Translations under genes and position numbers: made by a program | The notes under the pieces: generated by a model | Told to the model about the DNA's origin: nothing | The model's input: the letters and a program-made list of their open reading frames with translations, nothing else | The model's database searches: none | Assembly (NCBI RefSeq): GCF_900111585.1 | Contig: NZ_FOHI01000002.1 | Coordinates: 1 to 64,000 of the forward strand | Reading direction: 5' to 3' | From: Nitrosospira multiformis | GTDB taxonomy: Bacteria > Pseudomonadota > Gammaproteobacteria > Burkholderiales > Nitrosomonadaceae | Length of the DNA: 64,000 nucleotides | Shown here: positions 17,570-27,297 of the stretch, piece by piece | Layout: every line of letters begins with the position of its first letter | Position numbering within the stretch: position 1 is the stretch's first letter

Positions 17570-20500
17570 ATGGATACAGAAATCCACAAAACACATATCC
17601 CTGACAGCCGCACGCTCTCCCGACCGGCTATCGCCACTTTCACCTTTGTGATTTTTATGTCGCTTACCCTGGTGAGCTGGTCTGTCGTACAGGATCTGGA
17701 GGAACGGCATGAAAATGCTCGATTCGATAAGGTGATAGCAGAAGCTATCCACAAGATCGAACATCACTTTTCAGGGTACGAGCAGGTGTTGAAAGGGGGA
17801 CTCGGCCATCTGCTTGCCTCCCCCTCTGTTTCGCGGAACGAATGGCGCACATACGTGAATGCGCTCCGAATAAACGAACGGTATCCAGGCATTCACGGTA
17901 TCGGTTTCGCCAAATATATCCCACCGGCAAGGCTTGCCGCCCATACTGAAGAAGTACGTGCGGAAGGCTTCCCATCCTATAAAGTCTGGCCTGAAACCCC
18001 GCGGCAGGAGTACACGTCGACCATATATCTCGAACCCTTTACGGGATCAAATCTGCGTGCATTTGGATACGATATGTTTTCAAATGCTGTTCGACGCGCC
18101 GCCATGTCCCGCGCGCGCGATACCGGAGAAGCCGCACTTACCGGAAAGGTGAAGCTCGTACAGGAAACCAGTGAGGATATCCAGGCAGGCGTCCTTATGT
18201 ATCTCCCCTACTATAGGGCTGCAAATCTGCCGAAAACGGTGGAAGAAAGGCGCGCATCCCTTGGGGGCTATGTATATGCCCCGTTCAGAATGGATGACTT
18301 CGTACGCGCCACCCTTCGGAGAGAGCTTGATATCCTTGCTTTAAGAATTTTCGACGGGGAAGCAATGGCAGAAGATTCTCTTCTTTTCGACAGCGTAAAA
18401 CATCGAGCTGGACCGTTGCTCGTACCTAAATTTAAACGCGTCATACCGATATCTTTATATGGTCAAACATGGGCGATCGAAGCATCCTCCCGTCCTGCAT
18501 TTGAAAAAGCAATAAAAAATTACGAGGCACTTCTCGTTCTGCTAGGCGGAATCGTGGTCAGTATGTTGACTGCCCTGATTTCCTTTGTCCTTTCGGGGAA
18601 CAAAGAGAAGGCTGTGGTACTGGGACGTGTAAATAAAAAACTGCTGTTGGCCATAGAGGAGCAGAAGGCAACAACACGCGAGCTTTCAAATGCGAAGCTT
18701 CGCACAGAGAGGATTTTGGAAAGTGTTACTGACGCGTTTTATACCCTGGATCGGGAATGGCGCTTCACTTACGTGAATAAGGAAGCGGAGAATCTGCTAC
18801 AGCGTAACCGCGAGGATCTTCTGGAAAGAGTAATCTGGGAAGAATTCAAAGAGGCAGTAGGAACAACCTTTGATCGCGAATACCATCGGGCGCTCGTGGA
18901 AAACAAGACAGTGAGGTTTGAGGAATTCTACGTTCCACTAGATGGATGGTTCGAGGTACACGCTTATCCGTCCGAAGAAGGCTTGACTGTTTATTTCCGC
19001 GATATTACCGAGCGCAAGGAGTCTGAGCAGGCACGGCAGGAAGCCCACATCCGCATCCGCCAACAAGCTTCTCTCCTCGACAAGGCGACAGATGCAATCA
19101 TTGTGCGCGGCATTGATCATCGTATTCAGTTCTGGAACCAGGGTGCGGAACGGCTCTATGGATGGAGGTCCGAAGAGGTGATGGGAAGAGCGGCTGACAT
19201 GTTATATGACAATGTTGCCGTTTTCGATGAAGCAAACCAGTCGCTACTCAGTGTTGGCGAATGGAGAGGAGAACTTACGCAGCGATGCAAGGATCAGAGT
19301 ACGCTGATCGTGGAAGCACATTGGACGTTGGTCAGGAATGACGATGGAGAGCCTCAGTCTATCTTCGCGATCAATACAGATATTACCCAGCGCAAGAGCG
19401 CCGAGAACGAAATCCTGCACCTCGCCTTCTACGATTCTTTGACGGGTCTGCCCAATAGACGGCTCTTGCTGGATCGCCTGGGGCATGCATTAGCGGTGAG
19501 TGCTCGTAACCGCCGCATGGGCGCGTTACTGTTTATCGACCTCGATAACTTCAAGCTGCTGAATGATACGCTCGGGCATGACATGGGTGATCTGTTGCTG
19601 CAGCAGGTCGCTCCTCGCTTGATCTCCAGCGTACGCGAGACCGATACGGTAGCTCGCTTGGGCGGCGACGAGTTTGTGGTGATATTGACGGGTGACTTTA
19701 GCGAAGATCATGATGAGGCTCTTACTCAGATAAGCACCATTTGCGAAAGGATACGCAGCACCTTCATTCAGCCGTTTAATCTCGATCCATACATACATCA
19801 CATTACACCCAGCATCGGTATTGCACTGTTTAACGATCAGTCCCAAACAACAAACGAACTGTTGAAGCGAGCAGATCTCGCTATGTATCAGGCAAAAGCA
19901 TCAGGCCGCAATGCCATGCGTTTTTTCGATCCGGGCATGCAAGCAGTAATGAATGCCCGAGTTACTCTGGAGTCGGAGTTATACAAAAGCTGGGAGAGAA
20001 ACGAGTTCATTCTCCATTATCAGCTGCAGGTGGACAGCCGCGGGATTATCGGTGCTGAAGCGCTGGTGCGATGGCAGCACCCACGCCGGGGTCTTTTGCC
20101 CCCGTCCGAATTCATTCCCCAGGCAGAGGAAACCGGCCTGATTCTTCCTTTGGGCGAGTGGGTGCTGGAAACCGCATGCAGCCAACTGGCAAGCTGGGCA
20201 CTTCAGCCGGAGACAGCACAGCTCAATCTCTCGGTGAATGTCAGTTCTCTCCAGTTTTGTCAGCCCGATTTTGTCGAGCAAGTAATTTCAATACTCGACC
20301 ATACCGGCGCCAACCCACAAAGACTCAAGCTTGAGCTTACCGAAAGTATCCTGGTCCACGACATGGACGATACCATTGCAAAAATGATGGCACTCAAAGG
20401 CCGGGGCGTGGGCTTCGCCCTGGATGACTTTGGCATCGGCTATTCCTCACTCTACTATCTGAAACGTCTGCCGCTGGATTGGGTAAAAATTGATCAGTCT

Positions 20501-20734
20501 TTTGTAAGAGACGTCCTGACCGATAATAACGACGCAACGATCGTGCGCGCGATTCTGCTCCTTGCAAAAAGCATGGGGTTGGCGGTAATTGCAGAGGGAG
20601 TGGAAACCGGAGCACAAAAAGATTTTCTTGCTAGCCACGGTTGTACTGCTTACCAGGGTTATCTGTTCAGCCGGCCTCTGCCATTAGATCAGTTTGAGCG
20701 GTTTGTGCAGCCGACTGAAGCAGGAGCTGTGTAA
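17570..20734 (+). CDS. CHASE-PAS-PAS-GGDEF-EAL cyclic-di-GMP protein
   Basis: A 1054-residue membrane sensor for cyclic di-GMP signalling. Order: N-terminal span (residues about 22-42), periplasmic CHASE domain (about 70-300, with INERYPGIHGIGFAKYIPPA and GYDMFSNAVRRAAMSRARDTG), second span (about 322-347), PAS (about 385-490), PAS (about 505-610), GGDEF (about 620-790) and EAL (about 795-1045). The GGDEF signature (LGGDEF near 700) and the EAL signature (AEALVRW near 830, DDFGIGYSSL) are both intact, so both synthesis and hydrolysis are possible. A GTG one codon upstream is an alternative start. It stands alone, with no adjacent regulator. Confidence 0.93.
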   Translation: MDTEIHKTHIPDSRTLSRPAIATFTFVIFMSLTLVSWSVVQDLEERHENARFDKVIAEAIHKIEHHFSGYEQVLKGGLGHLLASPSVSRNEWRTYVNALRINERYPGIHGIGFAKYIPPARLAAHTEEVRAEGFPSYKVWPETPRQEYTSTIYLEPFTGSNLRAFGYDMFSNAVRRAAMSRARDTGEAALTGKVKLVQETSEDIQAGVLMYLPYYRAANLPKTVEERRASLGGYVYAPFRMDDFVRATLRRELDILALRIFDGEAMAEDSLLFDSVKHRAGPLLVPKFKRVIPISLYGQTWAIEASSRPAFEKAIKNYEALLVLLGGIVVSMLTALISFVLSGNKEKAVVLGRVNKKLLLAIEEQKATTRELSNAKLRTERILESVTDAFYTLDREWRFTYVNKEAENLLQRNREDLLERVIWEEFKEAVGTTFDREYHRALVENKTVRFEEFYVPLDGWFEVHAYPSEEGLTVYFRDITERKESEQARQEAHIRIRQQASLLDKATDAIIVRGIDHRIQFWNQGAERLYGWRSEEVMGRAADMLYDNVAVFDEANQSLLSVGEWRGELTQRCKDQSTLIVEAHWTLVRNDDGEPQSIFAINTDITQRKSAENEILHLAFYDSLTGLPNRRLLLDRLGHALAVSARNRRMGALLFIDLDNFKLLNDTLGHDMGDLLLQQVAPRLISSVRETDTVARLGGDEFVVILTGDFSEDHDEALTQISTICERIRSTFIQPFNLDPYIHHITPSIGIALFNDQSQTTNELLKRADLAMYQAKASGRNAMRFFDPGMQAVMNARVTLESELYKSWERNEFILHYQLQVDSRGIIGAEALVRWQHPRRGLLPPSEFIPQAEETGLILPLGEWVLETACSQLASWALQPETAQLNLSVNVSSLQFCQPDFVEQVISILDHTGANPQRLKLELTESILVHDMDDTIAKMMALKGRGVGFALDDFGIGYSSLYYLKRLPLDWVKIDQSFVRDVLTDNNDATIVRAILLLAKSMGLAVIAEGVETGAQKDFLASHGCTAYQGYLFSRPLPLDQFERFVQPTEAGAV

Positions 20735-20896
20735 GTTAGAATCTAGGGGACCGGGGAACCCATACTCCGGGTTTTGAACACTTACAATCAGCAGAATTAC
20801 CTGAGCCAGAAGATCTTCTGACCGATATGATGACACTCAAAAATTGGCGGGAGGAATACATGGAATGCTTCCTCCCTGCGACGACTGGATAACAGC

Positions 20897-22126
20897 ATGA
20901 AACTCTTCCATACCTCCGACTGGCACATTGGCCGGACCTTATATGGCAGAAAGCGGTACGAGGAATTCGAGGCATTTCTGACCTGGCTGGCAGAGACGAT
21001 TCAGAGGAACGAAATTGATGCCCTTCTGGTAGCCGGTGATATCTTTGATACCAGCGCTCCAAGCAATCGTGCCCAGGAACTCTATTATCGCTTTCTCTGG
21101 AAGGTAGCAGCTTCATCATGCCGCCATATGATCATCGTCGCGGGTAATCACGATTCCCCTTCATTTCTCAATGCACCCAAAGAGCTGCTCAAAGCCCTTG
21201 ATGTCCATGTAATCGGTAGCACCTCCGAATCCCTTGAAGATGAAGTACTGGTGCTCCGAAATGAGCAAGATGTGTCCGAACTGATTGTCTGCGCTGTGCC
21301 GTACCTTCGCGACAAAGACATCCGCATGGCGGAAGCCGGCGAGAGTGTCGAGGATAAGGAACGAAAGCTGCTCGTCGGTATTCGCGATCACTACGCTGCC
21401 ATAGCCGCCCTGGCCGAACAGAAGCGCATGGAGCTTGGGATAGATATTCCCATCGTTGCCACGGGCCATCTTTTCGCCGCTGGAGGGCAAACTATCGAGG
21501 GTGACGGCGTGCGGGACCTTTATGTCGGCTCACTGGCCCATGTGAGTGCCGGGATTTTTCCTGCATCCTTCAACTACCTAGCGCTTGGCCACCTCCATGT
21601 CCCGCAGAAGGTAAACGGTTCCGAAATCATGCGATACAGCGGCTCTCCTCTACCCATGGGGTTCGGGGAGGCTAGACAACAGAAGAGCGTTTGCCAGGTT
21701 GAATTCCACAGTACTGCCGCGTCTGTTCAATTGATCGATGTCCCGGTGTTTCAGAAGCTCGAACGTATCAAGGGAGACTGGGGCAGTCTCTCCACCCAGA
21801 TTCGTAAACTGTCAGAGACCGCTTCTCAAGCATGGCTCGAAGTCATCTACGAAGGTGAAGAAGTAATCGGCGATCTGCGCGAGCGTCTGGAAATCGCCAT
21901 TACCGGCACTCAAATGGAAATTCTGCGAGTGAAGAACAACCATATTATCGATCGCGTCCTTGGAAAAATCCATGAAGAAGAAACACTGGACGATCTCAGT
22001 GTGAACGATGTATTCGAGCGATGCCTGACCGTACATGAAGTGCCTGAAGACCAGCGGCCAGAATTACTTCGTGCTTATCAGGAAGCGCTTTCGTTTCTCT
22101 ATGAGGACGACATGCAAGCGGAATAG
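20897..22126 (+). CDS. sbcD: Exonuclease subunit SbcD
   Basis: Mre11-type nuclease subunit of SbcCD, which opens DNA hairpins and processes double-strand ends. The 409-residue protein has all phosphodiesterase motifs: HTSDWHIG near the N-terminus, VAGDIFD, VAGNHDSP, ATGHLFAAGG and LALGHLHVPQ. It is followed after 11 bases by sbcC. The N-terminus is canonical (MKLFHTSDWHIG), fixing the start. Confidence 0.96.
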   Translation: MKLFHTSDWHIGRTLYGRKRYEEFEAFLTWLAETIQRNEIDALLVAGDIFDTSAPSNRAQELYYRFLWKVAASSCRHMIIVAGNHDSPSFLNAPKELLKALDVHVIGSTSESLEDEVLVLRNEQDVSELIVCAVPYLRDKDIRMAEAGESVEDKERKLLVGIRDHYAAIAALAEQKRMELGIDIPIVATGHLFAAGGQTIEGDGVRDLYVGSLAHVSAGIFPASFNYLALGHLHVPQKVNGSEIMRYSGSPLPMGFGEARQQKSVCQVEFHSTAASVQLIDVPVFQKLERIKGDWGSLSTQIRKLSETASQAWLEVIYEGEEVIGDLRERLEIAITGTQMEILRVKNNHIIDRVLGKIHEEETLDDLSVNDVFERCLTVHEVPEDQRPELLRAYQEALSFLYEDDMQAE

Positions 22127-22137
22127 AGAGGCTGTCG

Positions 22138-25100
22138 ATGAAGATATTGCAGGTACGATTCAAGAATCTGAACTCGCTGCTGGGTGAATGGGAAATCGAC
22201 CTGACGCATCCGGCCTTTACCTCCGACGGTATTTTTGCCATCGCCGGTCCGACGGGTGCCGGGAAGACAACCATCCTCGATGCCATTTGCCTCGCTCTCT
22301 ACGGACGGACGCCTCGGCTGAGCAAGGTCACCAAAAGCGGAAACGAGATAATGTCTCGTCAGATCGGCGAATGTTTTGCTGAAGTGACGTTTGAGACGCA
22401 GGCCGGTCGTTTCCGTTGCCACTGGAGCCAGCGCCGGGCACGTAAAAAACCGGATGGCGAACTTCAGGCTCCGAAACATGAGATTGCTCATGCCGATTCA
22501 GGGGAGATTTTCGAATCCAAGATCAAGGGGGTCGCCGACCAGATCGAGGCGGCTACCGGTATGGATTTCGACCAATTCACCCGCTCCATGTTGTTGGCTC
22601 AGGGAGGCTTTGCCGCATTCCTGCAGGCGTTACCTGATGAGCGGGCGCCAATCCTGGAGCAGATAACGGGCACGGAGATTTATAGCAAAATATCGATCCG
22701 CGTCCATGAGCGCCAGCGTGAAGAGCGGGAAAAACTGAACCTGCTTCAGGCTGAAACAGCCGGTATCGTGATTCTGGAGCAGGAACAGGAAAAAGATATT
22801 CAACAGGAACTCGAGTCAAAACAAAAAGAAGAGTCCGGTCTGACCAGAAAATTAATGGATACGGATAAAGCCATCACATGGGTAAAGGCCGTAAATGGAC
22901 TGAGGAAGGAAATCGACAACTTGGCAGCGGAAGCGGGCAAATTGCAAGCCGACATCGACATTTTTAAACCAGAGCGTGACAAACTCAGCCGGGCAATTCA
23001 GGCAGCGTCACTGGAGGGTTCCTACGCCACGCTGACAGCAATCCGAACACAACATGCGGATGAGCAGAGGGCACTGAAAACTGGGGAAGCAGCCCTTCCT
23101 GAACTGGCATCCTCTGCAAAGGAACAGGCTGAATCTCTGAAATCGGCTGAGCAGCAGTCCACTAGAGCCAAAGCGGAGCTGGAAGCTGCTTTACCGCTCA
23201 TCAGGAAGGTTCGTTCCCTCGATCAGACGCTTGCCGATCAGAAAAAGGCTATTTCGAAAGATGAAGACAGCTGCAGAAAGGAAGCGATAAAGATCGATGC
23301 TGACAAACAGGCCAAGCTGAAAGAACAGGTAAAACGCGCCGATGCTGAAAAGAATCTGAAGGTTGCGGAAGATTATCTCAAGGAGCATGCGCCGGATGAG
23401 TGGCTGATAAGCGGTCTAGCCGGTGTTGAGGAACAACTGGGCAATTTGCTTTCCCGGCAGAAGGAAATAGCTCAAAAAGAGGCCGATAAAGAGAAGGTAG
23501 TGACGGTTCTGGAACAGGCAACAAAAAAACTAGCAGCCTGCCGGAAGCAATGTGGGGCTCGGAAACAGGAGCTGGAGAACATATCAAAGAATCTCCAACA
23601 AGGCAAAGATAAATTAAACCAGTTATTGGGTGACCGGCTGTTGCGTGAATACCGCACAGAAAAGGAAACCCTGCTTCGAGAAGTCGTTTTTCTGAAAAAA
23701 ATAGCGGAACTTGAAGATCACCGAACTAAATTGGAAGATGGCAAACCATGCCCGCTTTGTGGCGCGACAAAGCATCCATTTGCGGAGGGCAACGTTCCCA
23801 TTCCCGATGAAATCGAACGGAAGATTTGGGGGCTCACTGAACTGATAAGCAAGGCTGAGGATCATGAAACCGCCATCAGACATTTTGAGGAAGCCGAAGG
23901 CACTGCCCATAAAAATTTGATGGACGGGGAAAAACAGGAAATAACAGCGATTAATGACAAAAAAAATGCCGAGCAAGCTCTTGCCGAGCTGAAGGAATAT
24001 GTGGAAAAACTCCAAACTGATATTACCGGACTGAAGCAGACTGTATCAGCCAAACTCCAACCGCTCGGCATTGCGGAAATTCTGGATTCCAATGTTTCAA
24101 CGCTGCTGGAATCCCTTCGAGAACGCGTTAAAGCATGGCAGATACAGGTCAAGAGAAAGACCGATATCGAGAAACAGATTGGAGATTTCGATAGCGAGTT
24201 GAAAAGGTTGGACGCAGTTATTGAAACTCAAAGCAATGCATTGAATGAAAAACGGGAATATCTGGAGTCCCTCAAAAAGGATTACGCCGCTGGATGTAAA
24301 GAGCGGAAAGAATTGTACGGTGATAAAGATCCTGATGATGAAGAACGCCGTTTGAACAAGGGTATTTCCGTTTCAGAGGAGGCCGAAAGGAAAGCCAGAG
24401 TCCTGCATAATGATCTTCAGCAGAAATTGAATACTGCCAAGACTCAAATTGAATCTCTGAAAAAGCGCATTGGTCAAAGAGATCCGGAACTGAAGGAACT
24501 GGAAGCCGAATTTACAGAAGCATTTGGATTAGCTGGTTTTTCGGAGGAAAAACAGTTTCTTGAAGCTAAACTCCCTGCTGGACAAAGGGATGCGCTATTT
24601 GCAAAGGCAAAGAATCTGGACGATCACCAAATAGATCTCAAGGCCAGACAAAAGGATCGAGAAGCGCGCTTGGCCACGGAAGCTGCCAGGAAGATTACCG
24701 ACAAATCTCTTGAGGAACTGGAACCGCAATTCAAGGATTACGAGGAGTCCTTGAAACAGCTACGGGACACTACTATCCGCCTCAAACACAAACTGAGCGA
24801 GAATACTGCTGCCAAGGAACGGCTGGAGGCAAAGCAAACGGCTATCGAGGCTCAAAAAATAGAGTGCCGCCGATGGGAAAATCTACACGAATTGATTGGC
24901 TCAGCGGACGGAAAGAAATATCGAAATTTTGCCCAAGGACTGACCTTCGAGATGATGATTGGCCATGCCAACCGGCAACTGCAGAAAATGACCGATCGCT
25001 ACCTGCTGGTTCGCGATGATACTCAGCCCTTGGAACTCAACGTGGTTGACAACTATCAAGCGGGTGAGATTCGATCCACGAAAAACCTTTCAGGCGGCGA

Positions 25101-25404
25101 GAGTTTCATCGTCAGTTTGTCGCTGGCGTTGGGGTTGTCTCACATGGCCAGCAAAAACGTTCGCGTGGATTCGCTTTTTCTGGATGAAGGCTTCGGCACG
25201 TTGGACGAAGAAGCATTGGATACCGCTCTGGAAACTCTTGCGAGCCTGCAGCAGGACGGTAAGTTGATCGGCGTGATCTCGCATGTTCCAACTCTCAAGG
25301 AGCGCATCAGCACACAGATTCTGGTAATTCCTCAAACTGGTGGAAGGAGTGAGATATCTGGACCAGGCTGCAGAAGAAACATAATCGGTCAGGCTTCTAT
25401 TTAA
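22138..25404 (+). CDS. sbcC: Exonuclease subunit SbcC
   Basis: Rad50-like ATPase of SbcCD. The 1088-residue protein shows Walker A GPTGAGKTT (37-45) and a long coiled coil interrupted by a zinc hook CPLC (538-541) in PCPLCGATKHPF. The second coiled coil leads to the ABC signature NLSGGESFIVSLSLALGLS and Walker B DSLFLDEGFGTLDEEAL near the C-terminus. Length fits the family. It shares an operon with sbcD. Codons in the coiled coils are more A-rich than the surroundings, as expected for Lys/Glu-rich helices. Confidence 0.96.
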   Translation: MKILQVRFKNLNSLLGEWEIDLTHPAFTSDGIFAIAGPTGAGKTTILDAICLALYGRTPRLSKVTKSGNEIMSRQIGECFAEVTFETQAGRFRCHWSQRRARKKPDGELQAPKHEIAHADSGEIFESKIKGVADQIEAATGMDFDQFTRSMLLAQGGFAAFLQALPDERAPILEQITGTEIYSKISIRVHERQREEREKLNLLQAETAGIVILEQEQEKDIQQELESKQKEESGLTRKLMDTDKAITWVKAVNGLRKEIDNLAAEAGKLQADIDIFKPERDKLSRAIQAASLEGSYATLTAIRTQHADEQRALKTGEAALPELASSAKEQAESLKSAEQQSTRAKAELEAALPLIRKVRSLDQTLADQKKAISKDEDSCRKEAIKIDADKQAKLKEQVKRADAEKNLKVAEDYLKEHAPDEWLISGLAGVEEQLGNLLSRQKEIAQKEADKEKVVTVLEQATKKLAACRKQCGARKQELENISKNLQQGKDKLNQLLGDRLLREYRTEKETLLREVVFLKKIAELEDHRTKLEDGKPCPLCGATKHPFAEGNVPIPDEIERKIWGLTELISKAEDHETAIRHFEEAEGTAHKNLMDGEKQEITAINDKKNAEQALAELKEYVEKLQTDITGLKQTVSAKLQPLGIAEILDSNVSTLLESLRERVKAWQIQVKRKTDIEKQIGDFDSELKRLDAVIETQSNALNEKREYLESLKKDYAAGCKERKELYGDKDPDDEERRLNKGISVSEEAERKARVLHNDLQQKLNTAKTQIESLKKRIGQRDPELKELEAEFTEAFGLAGFSEEKQFLEAKLPAGQRDALFAKAKNLDDHQIDLKARQKDREARLATEAARKITDKSLEELEPQFKDYEESLKQLRDTTIRLKHKLSENTAAKERLEAKQTAIEAQKIECRRWENLHELIGSADGKKYRNFAQGLTFEMMIGHANRQLQKMTDRYLLVRDDTQPLELNVVDNYQAGEIRSTKNLSGGESFIVSLSLALGLSHMASKNVRVDSLFLDEGFGTLDEEALDTALETLASLQQDGKLIGVISHVPTLKERISTQILVIPQTGGRSEISGPGCRRNIIGQASI

Positions 25405-25566
25405 CTGTAAAGCCTGTGTATTCCATCACAGCGTTTTGGTGAGAGCGGCTTGGCCTGATGAATTTTTACTTCAGGCTATGGCTTCCCGCAGATGCGATTG
25501 GGAAAGATCAAGCCTGCGGCCTTCTCTTTCAATGTCTTAGCGAATTTTTCCAGCGTGAAACAAGAA

Positions 25567-25643
25567 TGGCGCGCCCAACACGATTCGAACGTGTGACCCC
25601 CGCCTTCGGAGGGCGGTACTCTATCCAGCTGAGCTATGGGCGC
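25567..25643 (-). tRNA. tRNA-Arg (anticodon CCG)
   Basis: Read on the minus strand: acceptor GCGCCCA paired with TGGGCGC, D-arm AGCTCAGCTGGATAGAG, anticodon stem CCGCC/GGCGG with loop CTCCGAA (anticodon CCG), T-arm with GTTCGAATC, and an encoded CCA at 25567-25569. The cloverleaf is complete. Confidence 0.96.
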
Positions 25644-25780
25644 GGATGGAAGGCATTTTTGAATCGGGCGCATAGGATAACGCTTTTTAACCCCTCCGTC
25701 CAACCAGAATAAAACCGCTTTTGCTTGAATAGATGAACCTATACAATAAACATTGTTAACGTTTATTACTGGGGGCTATT

Positions 25781-26338
25781 GTGAGCGACGTTGAAGACGA
25801 GGGGCATTCCACGCCTATCCAGACACCGGGTCAGTTGATTGTTGTCGTCCTGGCCGCTTTCATAGTTCCAATCGTTGTTTTATCACTCATCGGACGGTTT
25901 GCCATCGGCGAAAGCTCGGTGGATCCAAACAGTCCTGCTTTTTCGGAAGAGGCCGTAGCGAAGCGCCTTCATCCAGTGGGCAACTTGATGATTGCAGGCG
26001 ATTCCACCCAGCCCGCGGTGCAGACAGGGGAAGGCGCAGTCGTGGCTGCGGCCACTCCGGCAACCGCCAGCACCGCTCCTGTAGCGGAAGACCCGGCGGA
26101 AAAAGCCAAGAAAATTTACACCGCAAGTTGCTCCGCCTGTCACGCCACCGGCGCCGCCGGCGCACCCAAAGTGGGAGACAATGCAGCGTGGGCGCCCCGC
26201 ATCAAGGCAGGCACGGAGACGCTTTATACCAGCGCATTGAAAGGCAAGAATGCCATGCCGCCCAAAGGTGGAAACGCCGGGCTGTCTGATGAGGACGTCA
26301 AAGCCGTGGTCGACTACATGGTCAGCCAGTCCAAATGA
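25781..26338 (+). CDS. Membrane-anchored c-type cytochrome (c5-like)
   Basis: A 185-residue protein, start GTG 25781. It has one N-terminal span (residues about 18-40), an Ala/Thr/Pro-rich linker (about 80-105) and a C-terminal class I cytochrome c domain. The haem site is CSACH (117-121), and the likely Met ligand lies in KNAMPPKGG. The layout fits cytochrome c5-type electron carriers held to the membrane by an uncleaved helix. It could pass electrons to the aa3 oxidase, but nothing in the immediate neighbourhood (a tRNA and apaH) supports a specific partner. Confidence 0.88.
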   Translation: MSDVEDEGHSTPIQTPGQLIVVVLAAFIVPIVVLSLIGRFAIGESSVDPNSPAFSEEAVAKRLHPVGNLMIAGDSTQPAVQTGEGAVVAAATPATASTAPVAEDPAEKAKKIYTASCSACHATGAAGAPKVGDNAAWAPRIKAGTETLYTSALKGKNAMPPKGGNAGLSDEDVKAVVDYMVSQSK

Positions 26339-26469
26339 CCTCCTGAGAAGTTGAAGGCGGAGCGGGATGCGGCGGGCGATAGGAAGAATTTCATATCGCC
26401 CTTGTTTTTTTCAAGGTAACCCGGTTCATTTCGTTGCCTTCAGCCTGTTGGCAATCGTTTTTCCATCTC

Positions 26470-27297
26470 ATGGCCATTTACGCAGTCGGTGACTTGCAAG
26501 GTTGCTATCGCGAATTCCGGGAACTCCTCGAACTGGTCCGTTTCGACGAAACCAAAGACAAGCTGTGGCTGGTGGGAGACCTGGTCAACCGGGGGCCAGA
26601 CTCGCTCTCGGTATTGCGCTTCGTAAAAGAGTTGAACGACTCCGCAATAATGGTACTGGGCAATCATGATCTGCATCTGCTCATGGTTGCGGAAGGGTGC
26701 GCGGAGCTAAATCGAAGCGATACCTTGCAGAACATCCTTGATGCACCCGATCGGGAGGAGCTACTCGATTGGCTGCGGCAACAGAAGCTGTTGCATGTGG
26801 ACGGAAACTACGTCATGGTGCACGCTGGCCTGTTGCCTTCCTGGAGTATCGAACAGGCGCAAGGGCTTGCTACGCTGGTAGAGAGCGCCTTACGGGGAAG
26901 CGAATTCCATGAATTCTGCCGTCAGATGTACGGGAATCAGCCCGATCATTGGAATGAAACCCTCAACGGATATGAACGGCTGCGTGTAATCGTCAATGCC
27001 ATGACCCGCATGCGAGTCTGTACCCCCCATGGAAGAATGGATTTTGCCCACAAGGGTTCGGTCAAGGACATTCCGCTTGGCTATTTGCCCTGGTTCGATG
27101 CGCCGGAGCGAGCCAGCCGGAAGGCGACCGTCATCTGCGGTCACTGGTCAGCACTGGGTCTTGAGATAAGGAGCAATCTCATGGCGCTCGATACCGGGTG
27201 CTTATGGGGAGGCAGTCTTACGGCTGTTCGTCTGGAGGATCGGAAGGTTTTCCAGACGGATTGTGGGGCAGGGGGAGCAACAAGGCGTTGGCAATAG
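26470..27297 (+). CDS. apaH: Bis(5'-nucleosyl)-tetraphosphatase, symmetrical
   Basis: Metallophosphoesterase that splits Ap4A into two ADP. The 275-residue product starts at ATG 26470 (MAIYAVGDLQGCY). Motifs: GDLQGCYRE, GDLVNRGPDS, VLGNHDLHLL, VMVHAGLLPSW and CGHWSALG. An upstream in-frame start would add 12 non-conserved residues. Its last 80 bases overlap the convergent plsC gene. Confidence 0.95.
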   Translation: MAIYAVGDLQGCYREFRELLELVRFDETKDKLWLVGDLVNRGPDSLSVLRFVKELNDSAIMVLGNHDLHLLMVAEGCAELNRSDTLQNILDAPDREELLDWLRQQKLLHVDGNYVMVHAGLLPSWSIEQAQGLATLVESALRGSEFHEFCRQMYGNQPDHWNETLNGYERLRVIVNAMTRMRVCTPHGRMDFAHKGSVKDIPLGYLPWFDAPERASRKATVICGHWSALGLEIRSNLMALDTGCLWGGSLTAVRLEDRKVFQTDCGAGGATRRWQ

